Shown here: positions 10,206 to 19,781 of the stretch, one piece after another
Layout: each line of letters opens with the position of its first letter
Position numbering within the stretch: position 1 is the stretch's first letter
Assembly: GCF_002289575.1 (NCBI RefSeq)
Contig: NZ_NTGA01000032.1
Location: 1 to 43,652, forward strand
Source of the DNA: Dietzia natronolimnaea
GTDB taxonomy: Bacteria; Actinomycetota; Actinomycetes; Mycobacteriales; Mycobacteriaceae
Reading direction: 5' to 3'
DNA length: 43,652 bases
The notes under the pieces: model-generated
What the model saw: only the letters and a program-made list of their open reading frames with translations
Databases searched by the model: none
What the model was told of the DNA's origin: nothing
Translations under genes and position numbers: made by a program

Positions 10206-11216
10206 ATGTCAGACGCCCTACGTCCCGACCGTAACCTCGCCATGGAGCTCGTCCGAGTCACCGAGGCCGCCGCGCTCGCGGCCGGCCGGTGGGTGGGCCG
10301 GGGCGACAAGCTCGGGGGTGACGGCGCGGCCGTGGACGCCATGCGCGAGCTCATCGGCACCGTGGACATGGACGGCGTCGTGGTGATCGGCGAGGGCGAG
10401 AAGGACGAGGCGCCGATGCTGTTCAACGGCGAGAAGGTCGGCACCGGGCACGGACCCGCCGTCGACGTGGCGGTGGATCCGATCGACGGCACGCGCCTCA
10501 TGGCCGAGGGCCGCCCCAACTCCATCGCCGTCATCGCCGTCGCGGAGCGGGGCGCGATGTTCGACCCCTCCGCGGTGTTCTACATGCGCAAGATCGCCGT
10601 GGGACCGGATGCGGTCGGCCACATCGACCTGTCCAAGTCCACCGAGTGGAACATCGTCTCCGTGGCCAAGGCCAAGAACATCGACGTCGGGGACATGACG
10701 GTGTGCGTCCTCGACCGCCCCCGGCACGCCGAGCTCATCGCGGAGATCCGTGCGGCCGGCGCCAAGGTCCGGTTGATCATGGACGGGGACGTGGCCGGCG
10801 GCGTGGCCGCCGCCTCCGACGACAGCTCGGTGGACATGCTCATGGGTATCGGCGGCACCCCGGAGGGGATCATCACCGCCTGCGCCATGAAGTGCATGGG
10901 CGGCGAGATCCAGGGGCAGCTCTGGCCCCAGGACGACGCCGAACGCCAGAAGGCGGTCGACGCCGGTCTCGACGTCGACGCGTTCCTCGGCACCGACGAC
11001 CTGGTCAAGGGCGACAACTGCTTCTTCGCGGCGACCGGCATCACCAACGGCGACATGGTCCGCGGCGTGAGCTACCGCTCCAACGGCGCGGTCACCAGGT
11101 CCCTGGTCATGCGGTCCAAGTCGGGTACCGTGCGGCACGTCGAGGCCCGCCACCGTATGGAGAAACTCCGCGAGTTCTCGGCGGTCGACTACGGTCAGGG
11201 GTCCCGCGACAGCTGA
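10206..11216 (+). CDS. glpX: Class II fructose-1,6-bisphosphatase
   Basis: 336 aa, GlpX family. Motifs: [10 protein letters not shown] (about residue 38), [10 protein letters not shown] (metal-binding acidic cluster), [20 protein letters not shown] (phosphatase-like DPIDGT motif), [11 protein letters not shown] and GIGGTPEGI near the phosphate site. It removes the 1-phosphate of fructose 1,6-bisphosphate in gluconeogenesis, which is essential when cells grow on fatty acids, the substrate class of the neighbouring clusters. The ATG at 10206 has GAGGAG upstream. The leader is ~70 nt if transcription starts near the CAACAAT box at about 10124-10130. It is divergent from the DUF4245 gene, as in mycobacteria. 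Confidence 0.97.
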   Translation: MSDALRPDRNLAMELVRVTEAAALAAGRWVGRGDKLGGDGAAVDAMRELIGTVDMDGVVVIGEGEKDEAPMLFNGEKVGTGHGPAVDVAVDPIDGTRLMAEGRPNSIAVIAVAERGAMFDPSAVFYMRKIAVGPDAVGHIDLSKSTEWNIVSVAKAKNIDVGDMTVCVLDRPRHAELIAEIRAAGAKVRLIMDGDVAGGVAAASDDSSVDMLMGIGGTPEGIITACAMKCMGGEIQGQLWPQDDAERQKAVDAGLDVDAFLGTDDLVKGDNCFFAATGITNGDMVRGVSYRSNGAVTRSLVMRSKSGTVRHVEARHRMEKLREFSAVDYGQGSRDS

Positions 11217-11261
11217 CCCGCCCGGGACCGCGGAGCGGCTGCACGTCGCGGCGGCCACGCC

Positions 11262-11267
11262 TACTCT
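11262..11267 (+). promoter_or_regulatory. -10 box (TACTCT) of leaderless fumC
   Basis: TACTCT ends exactly 7 nt before the fumC ATG, and the gap has no Shine-Dalgarno. fumC can therefore be transcribed separately from glpX. Confidence 0.5.
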
Positions 11268-11274
11268 GGCCCGT

Positions 11275-12678
11275 ATGGCTGACCAGAGTGAATTCCGTAT
11301 CGAGCACGACACCATGGGCGAGGTCCGAGTACCGGTCGATGCGCTGTGGCGGGCCCAGACGCAGCGGGCGGTGGAGAACTTTCCGGTCTCCGGTAGCGGC
11401 CTCGAGCGCGCACAGATCCGCGCCCTCGGCCTCCTCAAGTCCGCCTGCGCGACGGTCAACGGTCGTCTCGGGCTCCTCGAGCAGACCAAGGTGGACGCCA
11501 TCGTGTCCGCGGCCGGTCGGATCGCCGACGGGGAGGTCGACGAGCACTTCCCCGTGGACGTGTTCCAGACCGGGTCCGGGACCAGTTCCAACATGAACGC
11601 CAACGAGGTCATCGCGTCGCTGTGCGCGGCCGAGGGTGTCACCGTGCACCCGAACGACGACGTCAACATGTCGCAGTCCTCCAACGACACCTTCCCCACC
11701 GCGACCCATGTCGCCGCGACGGAGGTGGCGCTGACCGAACTCGCCCCCGCACTGAGCGGGCTGGCCGAGTCGTTCGAGCGGAAGTCCGTCGAGTGGCGGG
11801 ACGTGGTCAAGTCCGGCCGCACTCATCTCATGGACGCGGTCCCCGTGACCCTGGGCCAGGAGTTCGGGGGGTATGCCCGCCAGCTCCGGGCCGGGGCCGA
11901 GCGTGTCTGCGCCACCCTGCCCCGGGTGGGCGAGCTCCCGATCGGCGGCACGGCCGCGGGCACCGGCCTCAACGCACCGGACGGGTTCGGCTCCGCGGTG
12001 GTCGAGGAACTGCGCGCCCTCACCGGGCTCGAGGAGCTGCGCCTGGCCGCGGACCCGTTCGAGGCTCAGTCCGCCCGCGACGGTCTGGTGGAGCTCTCGG
12101 GGGCGATGCGGACGATCGCCGTCTCGCTGACGAAGATCGCCAACGACGTCCGCTGGATGGGATCCGGTCCCATGACGGGCTTGTCCGAGGTCCACCTGCC
12201 GGACCTGCAGCCCGGGTCGTCGATCATGCCCGGCAAGGTCAACCCCGTACTCTGCGAGACCATCTCCCAGGTCGCCGCCCAGGTCGTGGGTAACGACGCG
12301 GCCGTGGCCTGGGCCGGCGCGACAGGGGCCTTCGAGCTCAACACCGCGATCCCGGTGATGGCGCGAAACGTCCTGGAGTCCGCTCGGATCCTCACCACGT
12401 CCACCACGCTGTTCGCCGAGCGCTGCATCGACGGGATCGAGCCCGACGTCGACAGGATGCGCCGCTACGCCGAGTCCTCGCCCTCGATCGTCACCCCGCT
12501 GAACTCCGCCATCGGCTACGAGGAGGCCGCCCGGGTGGCCAAGCACGCGCTGGCGGAGGGGATGACGATCCGCGAAGCCGTGATCGCCCTGGGGTTCGTC
12601 CCCGACCCACTGAGCGAGGACGAGCTGGACCGCCGCCTCGACGTGCTGGGGATGACGGGGCTCGACCGCGAGCGGTGA
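11275..12678 (+). CDS. fumC: Class II fumarate hydratase
   Basis: 467 aa, full length for the fumarase/aspartase superfamily. Residues: [14 protein letters not shown] and [13 protein letters not shown] (substrate loops), [21 protein letters not shown] (catalytic His region), and the signature [15 protein letters not shown] (about 317-331) with the catalytic Ser. It interconverts fumarate and malate in the TCA cycle as an iron-free homotetramer. It follows glpX by 58 bp on the same strand and converges on phoH across a strong hairpin. Confidence 0.97.
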   Translation: MADQSEFRIEHDTMGEVRVPVDALWRAQTQRAVENFPVSGSGLERAQIRALGLLKSACATVNGRLGLLEQTKVDAIVSAAGRIADGEVDEHFPVDVFQTGSGTSSNMNANEVIASLCAAEGVTVHPNDDVNMSQSSNDTFPTATHVAATEVALTELAPALSGLAESFERKSVEWRDVVKSGRTHLMDAVPVTLGQEFGGYARQLRAGAERVCATLPRVGELPIGGTAAGTGLNAPDGFGSAVVEELRALTGLEELRLAADPFEAQSARDGLVELSGAMRTIAVSLTKIANDVRWMGSGPMTGLSEVHLPDLQPGSSIMPGKVNPVLCETISQVAAQVVGNDAAVAWAGATGAFELNTAIPVMARNVLESARILTTSTTLFAERCIDGIEPDVDRMRRYAESSPSIVTPLNSAIGYEEAARVAKHALAEGMTIREAVIALGFVPDPLSEDELDRRLDVLGMTGLDRER

Positions 12679-12699
12679 CGCCGGCTCTCTCACCCTGGA

Positions 12700-12740
12700 G
12701 CGCTGCGTGCCCGGCCCGGGAACGCCCGGGCACGCAGCGC
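12700..12740. terminator. Hairpin between convergent fumC and phoH
   Basis: Perfect 15-bp inverted repeat (12700-12714 with 12726-12740) with an 11-nt loop, placed exactly between two convergent genes. It has no T-tract on either side, as is common for actinobacterial terminators. Probably serves both genes. Confidence 0.75.
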
Positions 12741-12745
12741 GCCGG

Positions 12746-14101
12746 TCAGGCGGCGTGAATCCGGCGCAACTCCCCGGGCAGGGCGTCCGGGTGGAACTCC
12801 TCGAGCATCGTGGTGACCAACTCGGCGATCGCCGACCGCTCCGAGCGGTTGAGGGTCACGTGCGCGAACAACGGATGACCCTTGAGCTTCTCCACCACCG
12901 CCTGGATGCCGTCGTGGCGACCGACCCGCAGGTTGTCACGCTGGGCCACGTCGTGGGTGAGCACGACCCGTGAACCCGTTCCCAGCCTGGAGAGCACGGT
13001 GAGCAGCACGTTGCGCTCGAGTGACTGCGCCTCGTCGACGATCACGAACGAGTCGTGCAGGCTCCGGCCCCGGATGTGGGTAAGCGGGAGCACCTCCAGG
13101 ATGTCCCGGTCCATCACCTCGTCGATCACGTTCTCGCTGACCAGTCCCTCGAGGGTGTCGAAGACCGCCTGGGACCACGGCGACATCTTCTCGCTCTCGC
13201 TGCCCGGGAGGTAGCCGAGCTCCTGTCCGCCCACGGCGTAGAGGGGCCGGAACACGACGATCTTGCGGTGGCGGCGCCGCTCGAGGACGGACTCGAGCCC
13301 GGCGCACAGGGCGAGCGCGGACTTGCCCGTTCCCGCCCGGCCCCCGAGCGAGACGATCCCGATCGACTCGTCGAGCAGACAGTCGATGGCGATGCGCTGC
13401 TCGGCGGAACGGCCCCGCAGGCCGAACACCTCGACATCCCCGCGGACCAGCTTCAATCCGCCGCCGTCGGTGACGCGGGCCAGTGCCGACGACGACTCGG
13501 TCTGGACCCGGATACCGCAGTGGACCGGGGCCTGTACGTCCAGCCCGGCCGCGCGGGCCGCGAGCGGCGACGCCCCACCGTCGGAGAACAGGGTGTCCAC
13601 GAGATCCTGGGTGGCGGGCAGGTCGGCCACCCCGCTGTACCCGGTCAGCACCACGTCCTGGGCGTGGTACTCGTCTGCGGGCAGACCCACTGATCCGGCC
13701 TTGACGCGCAGCGGCACGTCCTTGGAGACGAGGACGGTGTCCTGGCCCTCCGCGCGGAGGTTGAGCGCGCACGCCAGGATCCGGGAATCCTCGCCGGTGT
13801 TCCGGAAGCCGGTCGGCAGGATCGTCTGGTCGGTGTGGTTGAGCTCCACCCGCAGGGTGCCGCCCTCGTCGGTGATGGGCAGGTCGCCGTCGAGCCGTCC
13901 GTGGCGCAGGCGCAGGTCCTCGAGGAGTCGGAGGGCCTCTCGGGCGAAGTAGCCGAGCTCGGGATGGTGTCGCTTGCCCTCCAGCTCCCCGATCACCGCG
14001 ATGGGCAGCACCACGCGGTGCTCGGCGAAGCGGGTGACGGCCCACGGGTCAGAGAGCAGAACCGAGGTGTCGAGGACGTAGGTGCGTACGGTGTCGGTCA
14101 C
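12746..14101 (-). CDS. phoH2: PhoH2-type PIN-PhoH protein (RNA helicase/RNase)
   Basis: 451 aa, two domains. An N-terminal PIN domain (about 1-140) has acidic residues in [25 protein letters not shown] and [13 protein letters not shown]-terminal PhoH ATPase (about 225-440) has Walker [13 protein letters not shown], Walker [12 protein letters not shown] and a [15 protein letters not shown] sensor region. PhoH2 proteins of mycobacteria couple RNA unwinding to cleavage. The GTG start has AGGAG 7 nt upstream. The small overlapping antitoxin-like gene phoAT described upstream of mycobacterial phoH2 is not visible: the overlapping frame closes after about 19 codons and has no ATG. Confidence 0.93.
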   Translation of the reverse strand: MTDTVRTYVLDTSVLLSDPWAVTRFAEHRVVLPIAVIGELEGKRHHPELGYFAREALRLLEDLRLRHGRLDGDLPITDEGGTLRVELNHTDQTILPTGFRNTGEDSRILACALNLRAEGQDTVLVSKDVPLRVKAGSVGLPADEYHAQDVVLTGYSGVADLPATQDLVDTLFSDGGASPLAARAAGLDVQAPVHCGIRVQTESSSALARVTDGGGLKLVRGDVEVFGLRGRSAEQRIAIDCLLDESIGIVSLGGRAGTGKSALALCAGLESVLERRRHRKIVVFRPLYAVGGQELGYLPGSESEKMSPWSQAVFDTLEGLVSENVIDEVMDRDILEVLPLTHIRGRSLHDSFVIVDEAQSLERNVLLTVLSRLGTGSRVVLTHDVAQRDNLRVGRHDGIQAVVEKLKGHPLFAHVTLNRSERSAIAELVTTMLEEFHPDALPGELRRIHAA

Positions 14102-14288
14102 GGCGGACTCCTGGCCCGCGGCACCGCGGGCGAGCTGGGGGTGGACCGGTCGGCTCAGGTCACCTGGTGGTGACGGGGCCGGGTGCCGGCCCCCTCCCGA
14201 TCGAGTGCGTCGATCATCGGCTGGGACCTCCCGACGGTCGGCTTCCCCACCGACCGTTGAGAGTCACGCTACGCCCGAATCACACGAC

Positions 14289-14304
14289 TGTGAGTTAACT
14301 CATC
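14289..14304. promoter_or_regulatory. CRP/GlxR-like site with 12-bp palindrome upstream of phoH
   Basis: TGTGA-GTTAAC-TCATC matches TGTGA-N6-TCACA at 8 of 10 consensus positions. It encloses a perfect 12-bp palindrome, TGAGTTAACTCA (14291-14302). It lies about 190 bp before the phoH start and just past the MaoC stop, in an otherwise featureless 230-bp spacer. Confidence 0.4.
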
Positions 14305-14331
14305 GTGAATTCGTCGGACTCGTCCCCCGCC

Positions 14332-14784
14332 TCACTCGACCATCATCCGCACGGTCTCGGCCACGACCGCCGGACGGTCGGAGCCCTCGACCTCCACGGT
14401 CACCAGACTGTTGAGCTGGACTCCGGCGGACTTGCGCTGGAGCGAGGTGAGTTCGACGCCCGCACGGATCCGCGAGCCCACCGGGACCGGGGCCGGGAAC
14501 CGGACCTTGTCGACGCCGTAGTTGATCATCATCCGGAATCCCCGGATGTCCAGAACCTCCGCCCCCAGCACCGGCAGCAGGGACAGCGTCAGGTACCCGT
14601 GGGCGATGGTGGCGCCGTACGGCCCCTGCGCGGCGCGGACGGGATCCACGTGGATCCACTGGTGATCCCCGGTGGCCTCGGCGAACGCGTCGATCCGGTC
14701 CTGCGTGATCTCCATCCAGTCGCTGTACCCCACGTGTCGGCCGAGTTCGGCTTCGAGCTGCTCCAGCCCCTCGAACACCCTCAT
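14332..14784 (-). CDS. MaoC-family (R)-enoyl-CoA hydratase
   Basis: 150 aa, single hotdog domain. The (R)-hydratase motif is present as ITQDRIDAFAEATGDHQWIHVDPVRA (catalytic Asp and His, about residues 40-47) and IAHGYLTLSLLP. The family hydrates trans-2-enoyl-CoA to (R)-3-hydroxyacyl-CoA. Its ATG overlaps the stop of the upstream acyl-CoA dehydrogenase gene by 4 bp (14781-14784), so dehydrogenation and hydration are translationally coupled. A close paralogue lies at 32936-33403. Confidence 0.9.
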   Translation of the reverse strand: MRVFEGLEQLEAELGRHVGYSDWMEITQDRIDAFAEATGDHQWIHVDPVRAAQGPYGATIAHGYLTLSLLPVLGAEVLDIRGFRMMINYGVDKVRFPAPVPVGSRIRAGVELTSLQRKSAGVQLNSLVTVEVEGSDRPAVVAETVRMMVE

Positions 14785-15935
14785 GACAGTCCTCCTCGCT
14801 GCACCAGTTGCGATGCGATGACGTTGCGTTGGATCTCGTTGGTCCCCTCGCCCACGATCATGAGCGGGGCGTCCCGGAAGTACCGCTCGACGTCGTACTC
14901 CGTGGAGTACCCGTAGCCGCCGTGGATCCGTACCGCGTCGAGCGCGATCTCCATGGCGGCCTCGGAGGCGAAGAGCTTGGCCATCCCCGCCTCCATGTCG
15001 CAGCGCTCGCCGGCATCGGCACGCTCCGCCGCGTGGAGCGTGAGCCGGCGCGCGGCGGAGAGCCTGGTGGCCATGTCGGCCAGGCGATGGCCGATCGCCT
15101 GGTGCTTCCAGATCGGTTGGCCGAATGACTCCCGTTGCTGCGCGTAGGCGAGCGAGTCCTCCAGGGCGGCCGCCGCGACCCCGAGGGCACGGCCCGCGAC
15201 CTGGATCCGTCCGGTCTCCAGGCCCGTCATCATCTGGGCGAACCCCCGCCCCGGCTCCCCGCCGAGGATCTGCGTGACGGGCGTGCGATAGGCGTCGAAC
15301 GCCAACTCACACGTCTCGACGCCCTTGTACCCCAGCTTGGACAGGTCCCTGGAGACGGTCAGACCGGGCCCGTGTTCGACCAGGACGATCGAGATCCCCC
15401 TGTGCGCGGGAGTGGCCGCGGGATCCGTCTTGCAGAGCAGCGCGATGAGGCCGGAACGGCGCGCGTTGGAGATCCACGTCTTGGCGCCGGTGATCACGAG
15501 GTCGTCGCCGTCGCGAAGGGCGGTGGTTCCCATGGCCTGGAGGTCCGATCCCCCTCCCGGCTCGGTGAGCGCCATGGTCGCCCGCACCTCCCCCGTCGCC
15601 ATCCTCGGCAGGTAGGCGGATTTCTGCTCCTCGGTCCCGAACCGGGTGAGCAGCGTGGCCACCACGGTGTGCCCGCCCATGGCACCGGCGAGCGACATCC
15701 ACCCGCGGGCGAGCTCCTCGGTCACGTGCACGAAGCAGGGCATCGAGACCGGCATCCCGCCGTACTCCTCGGGTACGGCCAGACCGTAGATCCCGATCTG
15801 CTTCATCTGCTCGATCCAGCGTTCGGGGTAGGAGTCCGCGTGTTCGGTCGCACGGACGGACGGCCTGACCTCACGGTCGATGAAACGGCGCACGGTCGCG
15901 ACCAGGTAGGCCTCGTCCTCGTTCAGGTCCGGCAC
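14781..15935 (-). CDS. Acyl-CoA dehydrogenase
   Basis: 384 aa from the GTG at 15935, which has GAGG 9 nt upstream; longer in-frame starts would add a tail without family similarity. It has the three-domain ACAD fold: N-terminal helices, the FAD-contact motif ATMALTEPGGGSDLQAMGT (about 125-143), the TGAKTWISNA loop, then the C-terminal helices with QRESFGQPIWKHQAI and IHGGYGYSTEYDVERYFRDA. The catalytic Glu is in VGEGTNEIQ. It transfers electrons to ETF while forming a 2-enoyl-CoA. Chain-length preference cannot be read. It is head of a two-gene operon with MaoC and is divergent from the double-hotdog hydratase gene. Confidence 0.93.
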   Translation of the reverse strand: MPDLNEDEAYLVATVRRFIDREVRPSVRATEHADSYPERWIEQMKQIGIYGLAVPEEYGGMPVSMPCFVHVTEELARGWMSLAGAMGGHTVVATLLTRFGTEEQKSAYLPRMATGEVRATMALTEPGGGSDLQAMGTTALRDGDDLVITGAKTWISNARRSGLIALLCKTDPAATPAHRGISIVLVEHGPGLTVSRDLSKLGYKGVETCELAFDAYRTPVTQILGGEPGRGFAQMMTGLETGRIQVAGRALGVAAAALEDSLAYAQQRESFGQPIWKHQAIGHRLADMATRLSAARRLTLHAAERADAGERCDMEAGMAKLFASEAAMEIALDAVRIHGGYGYSTEYDVERYFRDAPLMIVGEGTNEIQRNVIASQLVQRGGLS

Positions 15936-16039
15936 CGCGCAGCACCTCGTCGTCGTCGCTCGGTCGTCCGCCCGGGTGGACGTCGGCCCATCGTCCCAAC
16001 CCGCCGCACATCCGTCAATAATCATGCTCATGGATTGCC

Positions 16040-16045
16040 TAGGAT
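16040..16045 (+). promoter_or_regulatory. -10 box (TAGGAT) of the leaderless double-hotdog hydratase gene
   Basis: TAGGAT ends exactly 7 nt before the ATG at 16053, with no Shine-Dalgarno. It lies in the divergent spacer facing the acyl-CoA dehydrogenase gene. Confidence 0.5.
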
Positions 16046-16052
16046 GGCGGTC

Positions 16053-17054
16053 ATGGACAGTCGCGGCCACCTCCCCGTCGGCGGACCCCACTTCGATCAG
16101 CTGGCGGTGGGTCAGGTCATCGTCGACGCCCCGGCCGTCACCCTCACGGACGGGCTCGCCGCCAGCCATCAGGCGATCCTCGGCGATCGCCTGAGGCTCC
16201 CCCTGGACCGCCATCTCGCCCAGACCGTCACGGGCGGCACGGTGGCCCACCCCGGCCTGGTCGTCGACGTGGCGGTCGGTCAGTCCTCCGTCCTCACCCA
16301 GCGCGTCAAGGCCAACCTCTTCTACCGCGGTCTGCGTCTGCACACGGCGCCCGCGATCGGGGACACCCTGTCCACCAGGACCGAGGTCATCGGGCTGAGG
16401 ACCACCCGCGCTTCACCGGGTCGCGCCCCCACCGGACTGGCCGTCCTGAGGGTGACCACCACCGACCAGGACGCGCGGACCGTCCTGGACTTCCACCGGT
16501 GCGCCATGTTGCCGCTGACGCCGGGCATCGATCCGGCGTCGTGCGAGCACGCCGACGACCTGACGACGATCGGAGTCGCCCCCACCCCGCCGTGGGCCGC
16601 GCCAGCGGGGTGGGACGTGGCCGCGTACCGCGCCGCGGTCCCCGGGGCCGGCGACCCCCTCCCGGCCGAGGGAACCGTCCTGCGACCGGGGGCCGACGTA
16701 GTCTCCGGTGCCCCGGAGCTGGCCCGGCTCACCACCAACATCGCCCAGACGCACCACGACGCCCGCGCCTCGGACTCCGGCCGGTTGGTCTACGGCGGCC
16801 ACACCATCGGGCTCGCACTGGCCCAGGCCACCCGCGCACTGCCGACGATGCTCACCGTGCTCGGCTGGCACTCGTGTGACCACCTGGGACCGGTTCGCGA
16901 GGGCGACACCCTGAGCAGCGACCTCGTGGTGGGGGCAGCTGACGACCTCCCCGGCGGCGGGACGGCGCTCGACCTCCGGTCACTCGTCACCGCCCACCGC
17001 GACGACGTCGACGCTCCCGTCCTGGACTGGTCGTTCACCGTTCTCATGCCCTGA
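16053..17054 (+). CDS. Double-hotdog MaoC hydratase, resembles mesaconyl-CoA (2-methylfumaryl-CoA) hydratase
   Basis: 333 aa, two hotdog domains. The N-terminal half (about 10-150) follows the pattern of Mch-type hydratases: HFDQLAVGQV, then VTLTDGLAASHQAILGDRLRLPL, VKANLFYRGLRLHTAPAIGDTLSTRTEVIGLR and VLDFHRCAMLPL. The C-terminal half (about 205-333) has LTTNIAQTHHDARAS and VYGGHTIGLALAQ. The substrate is probably a branched or dicarboxylic enoyl-CoA; the Mch label rests on remembered family sequence and needs a search. The start at 16053 fits a leaderless transcript; ATG 16044 is in frame. A GntR gene follows after 26 bp. Confidence 0.75.
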   Translation: MDSRGHLPVGGPHFDQLAVGQVIVDAPAVTLTDGLAASHQAILGDRLRLPLDRHLAQTVTGGTVAHPGLVVDVAVGQSSVLTQRVKANLFYRGLRLHTAPAIGDTLSTRTEVIGLRTTRASPGRAPTGLAVLRVTTTDQDARTVLDFHRCAMLPLTPGIDPASCEHADDLTTIGVAPTPPWAAPAGWDVAAYRAAVPGAGDPLPAEGTVLRPGADVVSGAPELARLTTNIAQTHHDARASDSGRLVYGGHTIGLALAQATRALPTMLTVLGWHSCDHLGPVREGDTLSSDLVVGAADDLPGGGTALDLRSLVTAHRDDVDAPVLDWSFTVLMP

Positions 17055-17067
17055 CGATCGAAACGGG

Positions 17068-17073
17068 GATAAT
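17068..17073 (+). promoter_or_regulatory. -10 box (GATAAT) of leaderless gntR
   Basis: GATAAT ends 7 nt before the ATG at 17081, with no Shine-Dalgarno. The 10-mer GATAATGGTT that starts here recurs on the minus strand at 21066-21075. Confidence 0.45.
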
Positions 17074-17080
17074 GGTTGTC

Positions 17081-17839
17081 ATGAGTTCAGGAGGCGGCGC
17101 TCGTCCGGGGATGGGTCGTCCCAAGAAGACCGCCCTCCTGGTGGCCCAGCAGATCGTCGAGGACATCTCCCGTCGCGGCAACACCGTCGGTGACCGGTTG
17201 CCGCCGGAACACCTCATGCTCGAGCACTACGGGGTCGGCCGCGGGACGCTGCGGGAATCGCTGCGCTACCTGGAGTTGCAGGGCGTCCTCATGCTCAAGC
17301 CCGGCCCGGGTGGCGGACCGATCGTGCAGCAACCGGACGGTGGGACGCTCGCCGCCACCCTGAGCCTGCTCCTGCAGTTCGAGAACGCACCGTTCTCCAC
17401 GATCATGGAGGCCCGCACGGCGTTGGAGCCCACCATCGCCCGTCTGGCCACCGCGAGGATCGACGATGCCGGCCTGGCCCGACTCGCCGAGAACCTCCGC
17501 CTGACCCGGGAGCAGCTGACCGACCAGGCCGCCTTCTCCGCGAACTCCGAGCGCTTCCACGAGCTCGTGGCCTGGAGCTCCGGGAACGCGCTCTTCGGTT
17601 ATCTCTTCGACGCACTGAGCGGGTTGATCGCCGGCGCTTCGATGGGCATCACCTATCCCAGGCGACAGCGCGAATTGACCTGCGAAATCCACGAGGAGAT
17701 CTACGCCGCCATCGCGGACGGCGACGGGGACACGGCGTCCCACCTGATGTCGGCCCACATCACCGAGCACACCACCTATCTGGAGAAGCGGTTCCACAAG
17801 GCACTCGCACGGCCGATACGGTGGGACCTCGACGGCTGA
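17081..17839 (+). CDS. FadR-subfamily GntR regulator
   Basis: 252 aa. The N-terminal winged helix (about 20-90) has GDRLPPEHLMLEHYGVGRGTLRESLRYLELQGVL, the canonical GntR recognition helix. A C-terminal FCD helical domain (about 105-240) has likely ligand or metal residues in ERFHELVAWSSGN, CEIHEEIYAAI and HLMSAHITEH. FCD regulators commonly sense organic acids or acyl-CoAs, so it is the likely controller of the surrounding cluster I. ATG 17081 is chosen for its 7-nt distance to a -10 box; ATG 17072 is in frame but lies inside that promoter. Confidence 0.9.
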   Translation: MSSGGGARPGMGRPKKTALLVAQQIVEDISRRGNTVGDRLPPEHLMLEHYGVGRGTLRESLRYLELQGVLMLKPGPGGGPIVQQPDGGTLAATLSLLLQFENAPFSTIMEARTALEPTIARLATARIDDAGLARLAENLRLTREQLTDQAAFSANSERFHELVAWSSGNALFGYLFDALSGLIAGASMGITYPRRQRELTCEIHEEIYAAIADGDGDTASHLMSAHITEHTTYLEKRFHKALARPIRWDLDG

Positions 17840-17872
17840 CCCGGCCGGGCGTTCCCGACCCGGCCGCGCGGC

Positions 17873-18613
17873 TCAGATGTGGCGGCCACCGGTGATCTCG
17901 AGGACCGTGCCGGTCATGTAGCTCGACATGTCGCTGGCCAGGAAGAGCACCACCTGCGCCACCTCGGAGGGCTCGCCGGCCCGGCCCATGGGGATCTCGG
18001 CCATCTTCTCGTCCCACACGTGCTGCGGCATCGCCAGGGTCATCGCGGTCCGGATGAGACCGGGCTGGATGGCGTTGACCCGCACGTTCTTGAAGGCGAC
18101 CTCCTTGGCGGCGGCCTTGGTCAGCCCGACGATCCCGGCCTTGGCGGCGGAGTAGTTGGTCTGACCCTTGAGTCCGACCTTCCCGGAGATCGAGGAGACG
18201 TTGACGATCGATCCTCCCCCGTGCTCGCGCATCCGTCCGGCGGCGGCGCGGGTGCCGTTCCACGTGCCCTTGAGGTGGATCGCGATGATGTCGTCGAACT
18301 GCTGCTCGGTCATCGTGCGCATCGTGGCGTCGCGGGTGACCCCGGCGTTGTTGACGAACACCCCGAGCGGCCCGAACGCGTCCTCGGCCACGTCGATCAG
18401 GTGCTCGACCGCCGCGCCCTCGCGGACGTCGCAGTTTGCGTAGCGTGCCCTGTCCTGTCCGCCCAGCTCGTCGACCGCGGCCGCGCCCGCCTCGTCGTCG
18501 ATGTCTCCCACAACGACGCGCGCGCCGTTGTCGACGAAGGTCCGGGCGATCTCCAGCCCGATCCCGCGCGCGGCGCCGGTGACGACCGCCGTCCTACCCT
18601 CGAGCAGTGCCAT
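17873..18613 (-). CDS. Short-chain dehydrogenase/reductase (FabG-like 3-hydroxyacyl-CoA/ACP oxidoreductase)
   Basis: 246 aa, classical SDR. The nucleotide motif is TGAARGIG (about 12-19), with NNAG at about 90, the catalytic triad in [21 protein letters not shown] (Ser, Tyr, Lys) and the C-terminal EITGGRHI. Asp in VVVGDIDDE after beta-2 suggests NAD(H) preference. The likely role is oxidation of a 3-hydroxyacyl-CoA in cluster I. GAGGAG precedes the ATG. The gene overlaps the 3' end of the upstream CoA-transferase by 20 bp. Confidence 0.9.
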   Translation of the reverse strand: MALLEGRTAVVTGAARGIGLEIARTFVDNGARVVVGDIDDEAGAAAVDELGGQDRARYANCDVREGAAVEHLIDVAEDAFGPLGVFVNNAGVTRDATMRTMTEQQFDDIIAIHLKGTWNGTRAAAGRMREHGGGSIVNVSSISGKVGLKGQTNYSAAKAGIVGLTKAAAKEVAFKNVRVNAIQPGLIRTAMTLAMPQHVWDEKMAEIPMGRAGEPSEVAQVVLFLASDMSSYMTGTVLEITGGRHI

Positions 18614-19781
18614 GGGTGTCCTCTCCTCGTGTCCGACCGGCCAGTTCGGCCAGGATCGCGTCCGTGTGTTGCCCGAGTGCGGGCACCGGCCCCATCGGCA
18701 GCTCTACGTCTGCGTAGTCGACGGGCGGGCGCAGTCCGCGTACGGGCCCTGCGGGGGTGTCGACCTGTCTCCACCGGTCCCGCGCGTCGAGCTGCGGGTG
18801 GTCGACCAGCCCCCCGACATCGTTGAGCCTGGCCGCCGGGACGCCGGCGGCGTCGAGCCGGTCCGCCAACTCCTCGGACCCGTACTCGCCGGACAGGGAG
18901 CTGATCAGCGCGTCCACCTCCGCGCGGCGGGAGACGCGGGCGATGTTGGTGGCGTACCGCTCGTCGTCGACGAGGTCCGGTCGTCCGAACACCTCGCGCA
19001 CCAGCGCCGCCCAGCCACGGTCGTTCTGTACGCCGATGAGCACCGAGGCGTCCCTGGTGGGAAAGGCGTCGTACGGACAGATCGAGGCGTGCGACAACCC
19101 CATGCGACCGAGCTGCCGGCCCTCGTACATCCGGACGTACATCGGGTGCCCCATCCATTCGGCCGTCGCCTCGAACATGGACACCTCGATCGTGGCGCCC
19201 CGCCCGGTCCGTTCCCGCCGAAACAACGCCGACTGGACGGCCGACAGCGCGTACATCCCGGTCGCGATATCGGAGACCGGGACGCCCGACTTGGAGGGGC
19301 TCTCGGGGGTGCCGGTGATCGAACACAGGCCCGACTCGGCCTGGATGAGCATGTCGTAGGCCTTGCGGCCGGAGTACGGCCCCCCGTCGCCGTAACCGGA
19401 CAGGGTGACGACGACGAGCTCGTCCCTACGCTCCCGCAGGGCGGCGGCTCCGAGGCCCAACCGCTCCATCGCGCCGGGAGCCAGGTTGCTCAGGACCACG
19501 TCCGCGCGGTCGGCCAGGTCGAGCGCGACCCGGCGACCGTGGTCTGAGGCCAGGTCGAGTGCGATCGATTCCTTTCCCCTGTTGAGCCAGACGAAGTGGG
19601 AGGCCTGCCCGTGGACGGCGTCGTCGTAGGACCGCGCGAAGTCACCCTCACCAGGGCGCTCGACCTTGATGACGCGGGCCCCGAGGTCGGCGAGATGACG
19701 GGTGGCCAGCGGGCCGGCGACGGCCTGTTCGACCGCCAGGACCGTGATCCCCTCGAGAGGGAGCGGTCCGTCACCGCTCAT
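18594..19781 (-). CDS. Family III (CaiB/BaiF) acyl-CoA transferase
   Basis: 395 aa. N-terminal Rossmann-type region: [39 protein letters not shown], then [15 protein letters not shown]. The likely catalytic Asp is in [12 protein letters not shown] (about residue 142), followed by [23 protein letters not shown]. It moves CoA between carboxylic acids without ATP. The acid is unknown; organic-acid activation for cluster I is likely. Its ATG overlaps the stop of the acyl-CoA dehydrogenase gene upstream by 4 bp (19778-19781). Confidence 0.92.
   Translation of the reverse strand: MSGDGPLPLEGITVLAVEQAVAGPLATRHLADLGARVIKVERPGEGDFARSYDDAVHGQASHFVWLNRGKESIALDLASDHGRRVALDLADRADVVLSNLAPGAMERLGLGAAALRERRDELVVVTLSGYGDGGPYSGRKAYDMLIQAESGLCSITGTPESPSKSGVPVSDIATGMYALSAVQSALFRRERTGRGATIEVSMFEATAEWMGHPMYVRMYEGRQLGRMGLSHASICPYDAFPTRDASVLIGVQNDRGWAALVREVFGRPDLVDDERYATNIARVSRRAEVDALISSLSGEYGSEELADRLDAAGVPAARLNDVGGLVDHPQLDARDRWRQVDTPAGPVRGLRPPVDYADVELPMGPVPALGQHTDAILAELAGRTRGEDTHGTARG

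Noticed and set aside
10129-10386. 85-codon ORF overlapping glpX
   Set aside because: It runs out of frame through conserved glpX codons and has no recognisable domain.
14102-14300. phoAT-like small gene upstream of phoH
   Set aside because: The overlapping GTGA frame closes after about 19 codons and has no ATG; the other frames close early or continue phoH without a start codon.
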